This document shows, in pieces, positions 25,348-34,633 of a stretch of DNA of 64,000 bases. The notes beneath the pieces are model-generated. The model worked only from the letters and a program-made list of their open reading frames with translations, was not told the DNA's origin and ran no database searches. The stretch is taken from positions 124,001-188,000 of the forward strand of contig PXUA01000015.1 of assembly GCA_003022435.1 (NCBI GenBank). The letters run 5' to 3'. The position numbers were made by a program, and so were the translations under genes. This DNA comes from Bacteroidetes bacterium SW_9_63_38. GTDB lineage: Bacteria; Bacteroidota; Rhodothermia; Rhodothermales; Salinibacteraceae. Every line of letters begins with the position of its first letter. Within the stretch, counting starts at the first letter, position 1.

Positions 25348-28300
25348 ATGCCCGACACGCCTCTCCTCCCCGACGCCACGACACGCCGCCGCATCGGCCC
25401 GTGGCAGCCCGACCGCCTCGCCGCTCTGTCCGACTTCGAACCGGATACGAACTTCCTGGTCCGAGCCGCGGCGGGCTCCGGCAAGACGACGGCCCTCATC
25501 GGGCGCATGGTATCGCTGGTGCGAACGGGCGTGCCGCTCGACGACTGTGCGGCCATTACTTTCACCCGAAAAGCGGCCAGCGAGATGCGCGCCCGCCTCT
25601 ATCACGAACTGCAAACAGCCCAGCGTCGCTTAGCCGACAATCCCGACGCGTCTCCGGCTGAGATCCGTCGAGTGACTGAGGCCATCGGCGTGTTGCCGCG
25701 CTGTTTCATCGGAACCATCCACGCCTTCTGCGCCCGCCTCCTCCGCGAGCGGCCGCTCGACGCCGGTCTCCCCCCCGACTTCACTGCGGGCCTCGACGAC
25801 CGGGAACACGAAGAACAGCGACGTCGCGTCTGGCAGTCCTACCTGGCCGACGTGTGGGACCGCGACCCTGAGCGTGTGAAGCACGTCGTCTCCCTCGGCA
25901 TCGAACCGTCGGACCTCGTCCACTTCTTCGGTGCCCTCTGCCGGTATCCCGACCTGACGCCGTACGTGGACGGCCCCACGCGGCCGCCGGATCTCAAGGA
26001 CGCCGTCGGCACGCTCCGGGGGAAGGTGGAGGCATGGATGCCGGCCCTGCCGGACAATCCCGCCGACGGCGACGCCAAGCCGGGCACCACTGCCTCGGCC
26101 GTTCGAAAGGCCGCCCGGATGCTCGCACTGCACCCGATGGAGGACCCCGCCGCCCACGCGGCGTTCATCGGCCTCTTCGACGACATTACGAAGACCGACT
26201 CTCGCAAGAGCACCGACACCACGGTTCGCGGCGACCTCACCAAGAGCCACTGGCGAGATGGCGATCTCGCAGACGCCCTCGACAACGAAATTCTTCCCCG
26301 TCTGCACGACGAAGTCGTCGCTCCAGCCCTCCGCCGCTGGCGGGCCTACGCCCACCGTCAGCTGGTCGAGTTCGTCCGACCGGCGGTCACCACGTACGCC
26401 GAACACCGCCGCCGGACCGGACAGCTTACCTTCCAGGATCTGCTCGCTTGCACGCGCGACCTGCTTCGTGACCATCCGGAGGCACGCCGTTCCCTGCAAG
26501 AACAGTATCCGCGCCTGCTGGTCGATGAGTTTCAGGATACCGATCCCATCCAGGCCGAATTGCTGTTCTACCTGTCGAGTGCCGACACGACGGAGACGGA
26601 CTGGCGGGCGTGCCGCCCCCGCGACGGCAGCCTCTTCATCGTCGGCGACGACAAGCAGTCCATCTACCGCTTTCGGCGGGCCGACCTCGATGTCTACAGT
26701 GCCGTGCGCACCGTGCTCGACGACGCCCCCAACGGTGAGGATGTGACGCTGGAGAGCAACTTCCGGTCGACCGCCCCGGTCCTGAAGTGGTGCAACGACG
26801 CGTTCGACGACCTCTTCGGGCGGCTCGACGCGCCTCATCAGGCCGATTACGTGCCGTTTTCTCCCGCCCGGACAGACGCCCCCGACGCACCGCCTGTTCT
26901 TCAGCTGGAGGTGCCCTACGTCAAGGGATCCTCCTCCACCCGCAAGATCGCTGGCCGGAACGCCGAGCAGGTGGCTCGCCTCATCGCCGCGGCCTGCCGG
27001 TCCGACGCGGCGTCTTCCCCCACGGCGGGCGCCACGCCCGAGGACTTCATGTTGCTCACCCGAAATACGACGCGTCTGGACGTGTTTGCGGAAGCGCTCG
27101 CCGCCCAACACCTTCCCTACACGATGGCCGGGGGCGACGACGTGAGCGCGTCGACGGAGCTCCACGCGCTCGTGACCCTGCTCACCTGTATCGAGCGTCC
27201 CCGCGACGGCGTGGCGCGCCTCGCGTACCTCCGCGGTCCCCTCGTAGGCCTTTCGGACGACGCCCTTTACCGCCTCCGCGCCTCCGGCGCTGCGTTCGAC
27301 GGGGCCTTCGAGGTGCCGAACACCGTGGCCGACGGCCTCGCCCCTGCCCTCGCCGACCGACTGGCGCAGGCGTACGACCATCTCCGCGACGCTCGTGCGC
27401 GCCTCTCGACACACCGGCCCGCGGCAGCCGTCGAGCAGATCCTCGATCGGCTGGGGCTGATGGCGCGAACCCGTCGCACCGCCGGCCTCGGCTCGCTCCA
27501 CGCCGGGCGCCTGCTACGCGTCCTCGACGAGGTGCGTCGCCTCGACGCGGAGGGCCACCCGTGGACGGCCATCCGGGACGAACTCCAGAAAATCCTGGAC
27601 GGCGACCGCTCGCTAGACGGCCTCACGCTCGAAACGGGCGCGGCCGACGCCGTTCGTCTCCTTAACGTGCACAAGGCGAAGGGTCTCGAGGCGCCGGTGG
27701 TCTTTCTCGCCGACCCGTACGGCGGCGCTCACCCGAAGCCGCCGGAGGAGCACGTGCGACGCGACGCGGGCGATGTGGTCCTTCCGGTCTACGAGCACTA
27801 CCGCTACCACCGCGCCCTCCGGTTTGCCCCCGAACGGTGGAGCACCGAGTTTCAGAACGAGGAAGCCCATTACCAGCGGGCTGAGGAAGACCGCCTCCTC
27901 TATGTGGCTGCCACGCGGGCCGAAGACCAGCTCATTGTGTCGCACTACCACTCCCCCTCCTGGTCCCAGGAAAAGGGCTACTGGGCCCCGCTTGTGCCAC
28001 ACTTGGAGGACGTGCCAACCGTGGAGGTCCCGTCCCCGTCCGATGCCGAATCGGACACTGCCGTCCCCCAACTGCCCGAGGTCTTCGACGCCGATCGGCG
28101 CGATCAGATCGAGGCTCCCACCTTCGACACGGCATCCGCTCGGGATGTGTTGAACGACGGTCTGGAGAGTACGGGAGCAGGATACGGGCGCGACCTGGGG
28201 AGTGCCGTTCACGATCTACTGGAGCACTCCATCCGGCGTCGGCATCAGGGACCGCCGCCCGACGCGGAACGTGCTCCGCTTCTCAACGCCGCCGTAGCCC

Positions 28301-28701
28301 GGCACGAGGTGCCCAATCAACGCGATACGGCGGCCCGCCTCTGGCACAGCCTGTTCGAAAGTCCCCTCTGGACGGCGATCACCCAGGCCGACACGGTTCA
28401 CACCGAGTATCCGGTGGCGGGCCTCGTCGACGGGACCGTCCCGATCCACGTGCGCGGAAGCATCGATCTCTTGTACCGGCGCGACGGCGCATGGCACATC
28501 GTCGACTTCAAGACGGATCGCCTCTCCCCCGACGACGTCGAGGCGGTCCGGAAGCACTACCGTCCCCAGCTCCAGCAGTACGCAACTCTTTGGGAATCAG
28601 CCACCGAGACAACGGGGACGACGCTTGCCCTCTGGCTCGCCGATCTGGGCCAGTCCGTACGGGTGCCTCGGCCGCCGACCTCTGCTCCCGCGAAGACCTA
28701 A
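25348..28701 (+). CDS. AddA/RecB-like UvrD-family helicase-nuclease
   Basis: 1117 aa from ATG 25348. Superfamily 1 helicase motifs appear in order: Walker A RAAAGSGKTTALIGRM, motif Ia AITFTRKAASEMRARL, motif II LLVDEFQDTDPIQAEL, motif III IVGDDKQSIYRFRRADL, motif IV LESNFRSTAPVL, motif V LLNVHKAKGLEAPVVFL, motif VI LLYVAATRAEDQLIV. A C-terminal nuclease domain ends with GSIDLLYRRDGAWHIVDFKT, which carries the catalytic Asp and D-x-K. It should unwind and resect broken DNA ends for recombination, working with the AddB-like protein encoded just upstream. Confidence 0.92.
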   Translation: MPDTPLLPDATTRRRIGPWQPDRLAALSDFEPDTNFLVRAAAGSGKTTALIGRMVSLVRTGVPLDDCAAITFTRKAASEMRARLYHELQTAQRRLADNPDASPAEIRRVTEAIGVLPRCFIGTIHAFCARLLRERPLDAGLPPDFTAGLDDREHEEQRRRVWQSYLADVWDRDPERVKHVVSLGIEPSDLVHFFGALCRYPDLTPYVDGPTRPPDLKDAVGTLRGKVEAWMPALPDNPADGDAKPGTTASAVRKAARMLALHPMEDPAAHAAFIGLFDDITKTDSRKSTDTTVRGDLTKSHWRDGDLADALDNEILPRLHDEVVAPALRRWRAYAHRQLVEFVRPAVTTYAEHRRRTGQLTFQDLLACTRDLLRDHPEARRSLQEQYPRLLVDEFQDTDPIQAELLFYLSSADTTETDWRACRPRDGSLFIVGDDKQSIYRFRRADLDVYSAVRTVLDDAPNGEDVTLESNFRSTAPVLKWCNDAFDDLFGRLDAPHQADYVPFSPARTDAPDAPPVLQLEVPYVKGSSSTRKIAGRNAEQVARLIAAACRSDAASSPTAGATPEDFMLLTRNTTRLDVFAEALAAQHLPYTMAGGDDVSASTELHALVTLLTCIERPRDGVARLAYLRGPLVGLSDDALYRLRASGAAFDGAFEVPNTVADGLAPALADRLAQAYDHLRDARARLSTHRPAAAVEQILDRLGLMARTRRTAGLGSLHAGRLLRVLDEVRRLDAEGHPWTAIRDELQKILDGDRSLDGLTLETGAADAVRLLNVHKAKGLEAPVVFLADPYGGAHPKPPEEHVRRDAGDVVLPVYEHYRYHRALRFAPERWSTEFQNEEAHYQRAEEDRLLYVAATRAEDQLIVSHYHSPSWSQEKGYWAPLVPHLEDVPTVEVPSPSDAESDTAVPQLPEVFDADRRDQIEAPTFDTASARDVLNDGLESTGAGYGRDLGSAVHDLLEHSIRRRHQGPPPDAERAPLLNAAVARHEVPNQRDTAARLWHSLFESPLWTAITQADTVHTEYPVAGLVDGTVPIHVRGSIDLLYRRDGAWHIVDFKTDRLSPDDVEAVRKHYRPQLQQYATLWESATETTGTTLALWLADLGQSVRVPRPPTSAPAKT

Positions 28702-28739
28702 CGCCCCGTCGGCCCAGGCGGGATGTGGTACCCGGTATA

Positions 28740-28762
28740 CTGAATCTGGGGAAGGGATTCAG
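28740..28762. terminator. Possible hairpin downstream of the helicase gene
   Basis: CTGAATC (28740-28746) and GATTCAG (28756-28762) are perfect inverted repeats around 9 bases, 38 bases after the helicase stop. There is no T-run, so a terminator role is only suggested. The facing MerR gene ends at 28855. Confidence 0.3.
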
Positions 28763-28854
28763 ATGTGTAGGCGTGGAGGCATCTACGTGTGTCCCACGTA
28801 TTCACTTACAAAGATCCACACTTCCATCCCCCACCGAAGTTCGCGGAGCTGGCA

Positions 28855-29166
28855 TTACAGTTGATCGCGAAGCTCCGTGAGGAACGACCGCAACGAGCGA
28901 AGGTCGTCTCGAAGGGCCTCGCGCTCGTCGTCCCGCCGAATGGCCTGCCGCGCCCCCTCGATGGTATACTTTTCGTCTTTGAGGAGGTATCGAATCCGCT
29001 CAACGACCGCCACGTCCTCCTCGGTGTAAACCCGACGGCCGGCTCGATTTTTTCGAGGGCTGAGCACTTCGAACTCCTGCTCCCAGTATCGGAGGACGTG
29101 CGGCTCGCGCCCGACCTGATCACTCACCTCCCCAATCGAATAATAGAGCTTTTCCATGTCAGACAT
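28855..29166 (-). CDS. MerR-family transcriptional regulator, short
   Basis: 103 aa from ATG 29166 (ATG 29157, three codons later, is equally good). The winged helix is clear: YYSIGEVSDQVGREPHVLRYWEQEFEVL, then RRVYTEEDVAVVERIRYLLKDE. The C-terminal 25 residues are a short coiled-coil helix; there is no effector domain. This matches the small MerR proteins common in Bacteroidota, whose ligand is unknown. It lies 39 bases downstream of sbcC on the same strand. Confidence 0.88.
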   Translation of the reverse strand: MSDMEKLYYSIGEVSDQVGREPHVLRYWEQEFEVLSPRKNRAGRRVYTEEDVAVVERIRYLLKDEKYTIEGARQAIRRDDEREALRDDLRSLRSFLTELRDQL

Positions 29167-29205
29167 CGGAATTGGAAACTGGGTTGAGGCACAAGCGAAA
29201 AGCGA

Positions 29206-32200
29206 CTACGCGCCGACCAGGTCGAACGTCGACCCCGTTACCGGATCTTTCTCCACCTCGATGCGGACCGGGAAGGCGCCCTTGAGGCGGGGTAGGTGCG
29301 TGACCACCAGAATCTTGGCAAAATCCTCTCGGATGGCCTGAATGGCTTCGACGAGCCGTTCGATCCCGTCCTCGTCCTGCGTCCCGAAGCCTTCGTCGAT
29401 CACGAGGGTGCGCACCCGAACCCCACTCCGCTCGGCGAGCAACTGCGCCAGGGCCACGCGGAGAGCAAAGTTGACGCGAAAGCTCTCGCCCCCCGAAAAC
29501 GTCTCGTAGGGACGCGGGACGCCCTGCTCGTCGGTGATGATAATGTCCAGCGTTTCGGTAGTGCCTCCACTCTTTTTCTCCTTAAGGGTTTCCAGGCGCA
29601 CGTGCATCTGCCCGTCGGTGAGACGGTCGAGAATCCGGTTGGCCCGCTCCTCGATCTCCGGAAGCGTCTCTTCGATGATCAGTGACGGAATGCCGTGCTT
29701 CCCAAAAGCGGCACGCAGGTGCTTGTACAGCTGCCGGTTCTCCTTGGCGTCCGACAATGACGCCCGGGCTTCCTCCAGGGCCTCTCGGTCCCGCTCGGCC
29801 TGTGATAGGCGCTCATTCAACCGACCGAGGGTCTGTTGTGCGTCGTTCACGTCGTCCTCCGTACTCTCGATATCCGCCGCCACGGCCTCTAGTTGCTCGT
29901 CGACCTCCGCCACAGCCTCTAAGTCGTCCCGAAGCGTCGTCAGTTGCTCCTGCGTCTCCGTCCGCGTCTCCGACAACTCCTCGATCCGCGTCTCGATCTC
30001 TTCCCGGCGGGCCGACCAATCCTCGCGGTTTTGCTGCGCCTGTTTCAATTCTTGCATCTTGTCCGGGACGGTTTCGCGTTCACGGAGCGCCGCCCGCACC
30101 TCCTGAAAGCGTTCGGGATCGAACCCGCACTCCTTCCGTTCGGCCTCCAGCTTCGCGATTCGGTCCCGCAGTTCCTCGAACGCTGCATCGTCCTGACGCT
30201 TTTCGTGGATCGACGAAATCTCCTCCTCGAGCGCGTCGATCTTTTCAACGAGGGCCTCTCGGCGTTCGGCGGCCTCGTGGATGTCAGTGAGTCGGTCGGC
30301 GTACCGGTCCAGTTGAGCGGCACGGTTCTGAAGCACCTCGAACGCCTCCCCGTCCATCGACAGCGCAGCGCGGCGCTGCGCACACCACTGCCAGCGGTGC
30401 CGATGCTCGGCGCCGTACGATCCCTGATCCAGCGTCTCGTGGATGCGGCGGGCCTTATTCCGGCGGGTTTGCAGCGCTTCGACTCGCTCCTCCAGCGCCC
30501 GTTTCTGCTCACGAGCCGTGGCAAGGGCCTCACCGGTTCCGTCCAACTCGTCAAGCTGAGAGCGAAGCTCGGTGTATTGGTCTCGAAGCTCAGCACGGCG
30601 CTCGCGGAGTTCTTGAAGTCGGGCCTGCTGAGTCTGAATGTGCTGCTGGAGGTCGTTCACGCTCGACGTGAGGGTTGCTTCAACCTCCGCACGATGGTCG
30701 GCCGTCAGTTCAGTACCGCACGTTGGACAGGTGGGACCTTCAGCCTGGCGGAACCGCTCCAGCTCCGCCGACTCGCGCTCTTTCTCCTGACGCCGCGCCT
30801 CCACCTGGCCGGTACGCTCCTGAATCTGCTGCGCCACGCGCTTGCCGTTTTGTTCGACCGACGCGAGTCGCTCTTCCAGGTGCTCCCGCCGCTCCTGCTT
30901 CTCCTCCAACTCCTCGATGCGCGCCTTCACCTCGTCCAGAGCATCCGCGGCCGAGGCATCGTCCTCAATCTGTTCGCGAAGGTGTTCAAGCTCTCCTCGA
31001 AGCTGCTCCCGCACGCCGGTGAGTGCCCGACGCGCCTCCTCCTGCTCCTCCGCGAGCCGCGCACGACGCTCTCGAACAGCGGCCCGTTCGCACACCTGCT
31101 GACGGGCTGCCTGGGCGGCTTGTAGTTTTCGCTCCACGGTCGAGCGCTCTTCGAGAACCGCTGTACACGCATCGAGTCGATCCTCAAGATTTTCTTTTTC
31201 GACAGCCCGGCGGTCGGCGCGTTGCTCCAACTCGTTCAAGCGCTCTTGGAGCGACGCCCGGGCCTCTTCGAGGGAATTCTGAACCTCGCGGTACTGCTCC
31301 CGCTCATCGTCGAGGGCCTCCCGTTCCGCCTGAAGTTTTTCGTACTCCTCGTGGGCCGCCTGGATCTCGTCGGTGTCGTCGATCAGTTCATCGGCCTCCG
31401 CGATGCGCTCGTCGAGACGATCCCGCTCCGCCTTTTTTTCTTCAATGCGCTCGTCGAGCTCCTCGATCGTGTCTTCGAGCGAGTCCGCTTCTCGGGCCTT
31501 CGCCTCCAAATCGGCCCGCGTCTGGGTGAGGGCTTTCTGGCGGGTGCGGAGCTCCTGTAGCGTTTCTTGATGCTCGTCGAGTTCAGCCTGTACCGCGTCC
31601 CGTTGCTCTTCCCATTCCGGCACATCGGCAATCGCCTCCTGAAGCCGCTCCACCTCCGCCTCCGTTTGCTGCTGACGCTGCTTCGCGTCGCGCCGGCGGT
31701 CGCGGGCCTCGTCTTCTAAGGCCTCGTATCGGTGAAGATTCAGAATGCGGACCAGAATCTCCTTCCGCTCGCTGGGGCTCTTGTCCGTAAACTCATCGGA
31801 CCGGCCCTGCAGCAAAAAGGCCGAGTTGATAAACGTGTCGTAGTCGAGTCCGAGCGTCTCCTCGATGCGGGCCTGCGTCTCCCGCTGGGTCGACCCTGTG
31901 AGCGGGCGATACGCGTCCTCTTCAGGAGCGTGCACCTGAAACTCAAGGTCCGACGAGGTCGTCTTCCCCGACGCCGAGCGTGAAAATGAGCGCGTGACCC
32001 GGTAGCGCGTGTCTTCGAGGTCGAAAGTGAACGTCACTTCCATGTGGCGACTCCCGATCCGGATCAGCTCGTCGTCGGGCTTCCGCTTGCCCCGGGACTT
32101 GCGGGCCTCCCCCCAGAGGCTCCACGTGACTGCGTCGAGGAGCGCCGACTTGCCCTCCCCGTTCCCGCCGGACAGACAGGCGACATCGAAGCGATCAAAC

Positions 32201-32265
32201 TCTAGCGGCGGAACGTCCGTCCCGTAGCTCAGGAAGTTCTGGAGTTCGAGGCGAACCGGAACCAT
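29206..32265 (-). CDS. sbcC: SbcC/Rad50-type SMC-like ATPase
   Basis: 1019 aa from ATG 32265 (MVPVRLELQNFLSYG; the frame continues to 32340 without family similarity). The N-terminal half-ATPase has Walker A GGNGEGKSALLDAVTW. Long coiled-coil arms (about 170-880) flank a zinc hook CPTCGTEL near the middle. The C-terminal half has the ABC signature TFSGGESFRVNFALR and Walker B TLVIDEGFGTQD. With SbcD (Mre11) it opens hairpins and protein-blocked DNA ends. No sbcD gene is next to it; the upstream neighbour is an unrelated small protein. Confidence 0.93.
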   Translation of the reverse strand: MVPVRLELQNFLSYGTDVPPLEFDRFDVACLSGGNGEGKSALLDAVTWSLWGEARKSRGKRKPDDELIRIGSRHMEVTFTFDLEDTRYRVTRSFSRSASGKTTSSDLEFQVHAPEEDAYRPLTGSTQRETQARIEETLGLDYDTFINSAFLLQGRSDEFTDKSPSERKEILVRILNLHRYEALEDEARDRRRDAKQRQQQTEAEVERLQEAIADVPEWEEQRDAVQAELDEHQETLQELRTRQKALTQTRADLEAKAREADSLEDTIEELDERIEEKKAERDRLDERIAEADELIDDTDEIQAAHEEYEKLQAEREALDDEREQYREVQNSLEEARASLQERLNELEQRADRRAVEKENLEDRLDACTAVLEERSTVERKLQAAQAARQQVCERAAVRERRARLAEEQEEARRALTGVREQLRGELEHLREQIEDDASAADALDEVKARIEELEEKQERREHLEERLASVEQNGKRVAQQIQERTGQVEARRQEKERESAELERFRQAEGPTCPTCGTELTADHRAEVEATLTSSVNDLQQHIQTQQARLQELRERRAELRDQYTELRSQLDELDGTGEALATAREQKRALEERVEALQTRRNKARRIHETLDQGSYGAEHRHRWQWCAQRRAALSMDGEAFEVLQNRAAQLDRYADRLTDIHEAAERREALVEKIDALEEEISSIHEKRQDDAAFEELRDRIAKLEAERKECGFDPERFQEVRAALRERETVPDKMQELKQAQQNREDWSARREEIETRIEELSETRTETQEQLTTLRDDLEAVAEVDEQLEAVAADIESTEDDVNDAQQTLGRLNERLSQAERDREALEEARASLSDAKENRQLYKHLRAAFGKHGIPSLIIEETLPEIEERANRILDRLTDGQMHVRLETLKEKKSGGTTETLDIIITDEQGVPRPYETFSGGESFRVNFALRVALAQLLAERSGVRVRTLVIDEGFGTQDEDGIERLVEAIQAIREDFAKILVVTHLPRLKGAFPVRIEVEKDPVTGSTFDLVGA

Positions 32266-32336
32266 GACACGCAGCGACAACCGAACGCACAGTGCAACGG
32301 GAGTCCGAACGGCCCCGCCGATCTTCAAGATCCGCC

Positions 32337-32768
32337 TCACCGAAACTGGATCGGCGTCACGCTCACAGTCACGTCCACGACATCGTCGAGGTTGTGCTCC
32401 TGCAGATAGGTGTAGGCCGTCGTCTCCAGTTCATCGGCGATCCGAGCGCGATCAGGGGCAGACACAGCATCGTCGACGGCCGCGACCACCGAGTCCTCGC
32501 CCTCAAAGTCGAGGGTGATGGTAATTCGCTCCCGGGGGGCGCCGGGCACCCGTCCCGTCACCAGTTCGACGCCGGCGGAAAGGGTGTATCCCTCCAGGTC
32601 TTCTCTCGTGAGAGCCTCAGCCGCATTGCCCTCCACAGTTTCCCGGATGCGGTTGGCGAGATCGGGATCGACGCGTTCGTTCTGCCGAACGGCGCCCCGG
32701 ACGGTTTCCACGTCTCCGTCCTCGGTGAGGTGAAGATCGAGCATGATCGTGCTTCCAACAACGGCCAT
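32337..32768 (-). CDS. Hypothetical acidic protein
   Basis: 143 aa from ATG 32768 (ATG 32744 also possible, giving MLDLHLTEDG). A soluble alpha/beta protein, strongly acidic, with no signal peptide, membrane helix or Cys. Regular strands such as ERITITLDFEG and DVVDVTVSVTPIQF suggest a compact fold. I do not recognise it. It precedes sbcC by 71 bases and could be in the same transcript. Confidence 0.65.
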   Translation of the reverse strand: MAVVGSTIMLDLHLTEDGDVETVRGAVRQNERVDPDLANRIRETVEGNAAEALTREDLEGYTLSAGVELVTGRVPGAPRERITITLDFEGEDSVVAAVDDAVSAPDRARIADELETTAYTYLQEHNLDDVVDVTVSVTPIQFR

Positions 32769-33149
32769 GAGAGCAGAAGGCTGCGAAAGAGAGTCTAGGC
32801 GTGAGGACCCGCCGACGGCGGGGGTGCACGATGCGGTGAAAAAGACCCGATCGGTCTCTGATGAGTAGGCAGATTCAACAAAAATGCGGGTTCACGTCGC
32901 TTCCGCGTACAGTGGTCTGTGTACGAGGCCTGCAAGGCTTTCCAGTGTCTCCCCATAATGTGTCGGTCTATCCCGCCGACGATCTGAACTCACATTCAAT
33001 GTTACAGGTTCACAGCGTCTTTTCAATAGGAGTTCTCAATCATGCGCCTGTTTTCTTCGAGTCCCGGGTCTGTTACAAACGCGTAACGTACTGGGCCCCA
33101 CCGCGGGGTGAACAGACTGATGTGCGATCGCGCCGTCCGCAGAGCACGG
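32769..33149. other. Intergenic, no gene seen
   Basis: About 380 bases between the CvpA stop and the hypothetical gene upstream of sbcC. I see no credible frame. The middle (about 32985-33060) is richer in A/T and could hold the promoter for the downstream minus-strand genes. Confidence 0.35.
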
Positions 33150-33767
33150 TTACGGAGCGGTATTCGGCGCCTCCTCCCGTTTCATCGAGGACGAGTCTTC
33201 GGGCGTCGGCTCGGGGCGGGGGGACGGGGCCGGGGTCAGATGAGGACGGACGGTGTGGCCGAAGGTATCCGAGGCCCGCTTAGCTGCGGGGAAATAGGGC
33301 GAGGCGGCGTGCAAGGTCTTCGGAAGAGCACGAGCTACCGGGGCGTAGAGCGCTGATTGTTGCCGGGTCTTCGGACTGGGCACATCCATCCCGGCCAGAA
33401 TCAAGAACAGCACGCTCAGCAGCAGTGCAGCCTTGAAGCCCCCGAGAGCCCCCCCGGCCGCCCGATTCAGAAGGGTCAGCGACAGCGTCTCCAGTACCTG
33501 CTCCAGCAACCGCGAGAGGGCCAGAAACACGAGTTGGACGCCGACGAAGATCACCACGAACCCGGCGATGGGGGCCACGGCCTCCGACAGCCCGACGCTC
33601 GACACGATGAGCGCCCCGATTGGATGCATGAACTGCACCGACAGAAGAAATGCCACGATCAGCCCGGCGATGCTCGCCACCTGGCGCACCGCTCCCACGA
33701 CAAAGCCGCGGAGGAGCCCACCCGCAAGGACGACCAGTATAAACCAGTCCAGTGCCGTAAAACTCAT
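33150..33767 (-). CDS. CvpA-family membrane protein
   Basis: 205 aa. Four membrane helices lie in the first 140 residues: WFILVVLAGGLLRGFVVG, IAGLIVAFLLSVQF, APIAGFVVIFVGVQLVFL and LGGFKAALLLSVLFLILAG. The opening LDWFILVV-x-x-x-x-G-x-x-RGFVVG is the CvpA signature. The tail (140-205) is soluble and Pro/Ser-rich. CvpA is named for colicin V production; its role in envelope homeostasis is not fully defined. Confidence 0.88.
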   Translation of the reverse strand: MSFTALDWFILVVLAGGLLRGFVVGAVRQVASIAGLIVAFLLSVQFMHPIGALIVSSVGLSEAVAPIAGFVVIFVGVQLVFLALSRLLEQVLETLSLTLLNRAAGGALGGFKAALLLSVLFLILAGMDVPSPKTRQQSALYAPVARALPKTLHAASPYFPAAKRASDTFGHTVRPHLTPAPSPRPEPTPEDSSSMKREEAPNTAP

Positions 33768-33868
33768 GTGCTAGTAGCGGCGGGCCCGTCTTGGAAGCGG
33801 ACGGCGGCGCGTATCTTCTCGTAGCGTGTAACGGCGGCATTGAGGATGGTTCACAGTGGTCCTGCCCA

Positions 33869-34336
33869 TTACGACTGCAGAAGGATTTGGACCGTCTCCT
33901 GCACCCGTCCTCCGTCCACGCGTCCCTTGAGCCGATCCATGGCCCGGCCCATGACGGCCCCCATGTCGGCCATCGACTCGGCCCCGACATCGTCAATAAT
34001 TGCTTGAAGGATTTCCTCCAGTTCATCGTCGGAGAGGGCGTCCGGCATGTATTCATCGAGCACATCGAGTTCGGCCTGCTCTCGCTCTACGAGGTCCTCC
34101 CGGCCGGCGTCCTCGTACTGCTCGATCGCGTCCTTCCGCTGGTTGACCTGCTTCCGGAGCACCGCCAATTGCTCCTGCTCACTCAGCGCCGTCTCGGCCC
34201 CCTCCTCACGCTGATCAATTTCCTTGTTCTTCAGCGCGGAGCGCAGGGACCGCAGGGTGCGCCGCCGCACCTTGTCTTTGTTCCGCATGGCGTCTTTCAG
34301 ATCCTCAGTGAGACGGTCGACGATGGAATCGGACAT
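33869..34336 (-). CDS. GatB/YqeY domain-containing protein
   Basis: 155 aa, the full length of the stand-alone YqeY family. The pattern RLTEDLKDAMRNKDKVRRRTLRSLRSALKNKEID at the start (quoted in part: DLKDAMRNKDKVRRRTLR), the central helix with AELDVLDEYMP, and the C-terminal MADMGAVMGRAMDRLKGRVDG are diagnostic. The domain also forms the tRNA-binding tail of GatB, so a tRNA-related role is possible but not shown. It lies 101 bases upstream of cvpA on the same strand. Confidence 0.93.
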   Translation of the reverse strand: MSDSIVDRLTEDLKDAMRNKDKVRRRTLRSLRSALKNKEIDQREEGAETALSEQEQLAVLRKQVNQRKDAIEQYEDAGREDLVEREQAELDVLDEYMPDALSDDELEEILQAIIDDVGAESMADMGAVMGRAMDRLKGRVDGGRVQETVQILLQS

Positions 34337-34633
34337 AAAAAATTGGAAGCAATGGTTCTACAACGATACTAAAAGACTGCTTTGATTTCACACGATGGGA
34401 GTCCAAGCAGAACGTGACGATTGCAGACCGGTGATTCCCGTCCGACTGATTCCGGTTCCGAACGGCTCACAGGCAACCGAGCTAGACTGATCGACTCTCG
34501 ATTTCAAGACGCTCAACAATCGAAACAGTCTCTGAGTCTTTTCGACGCAAGCGGTCTCTCGGTCGCGGCAGCCGCCCCCCCACAAAGACTTCTCGTGAAC
34601 GAGATTCGGTCGGCGTCGATCCCGAACCGGCGG

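Noticed and set aside
25630..27501. Long minus-strand open frame (623 codons)
   Set aside because: It is the antisense shadow of the AddA-like helicase, whose helicase motifs are unambiguous.
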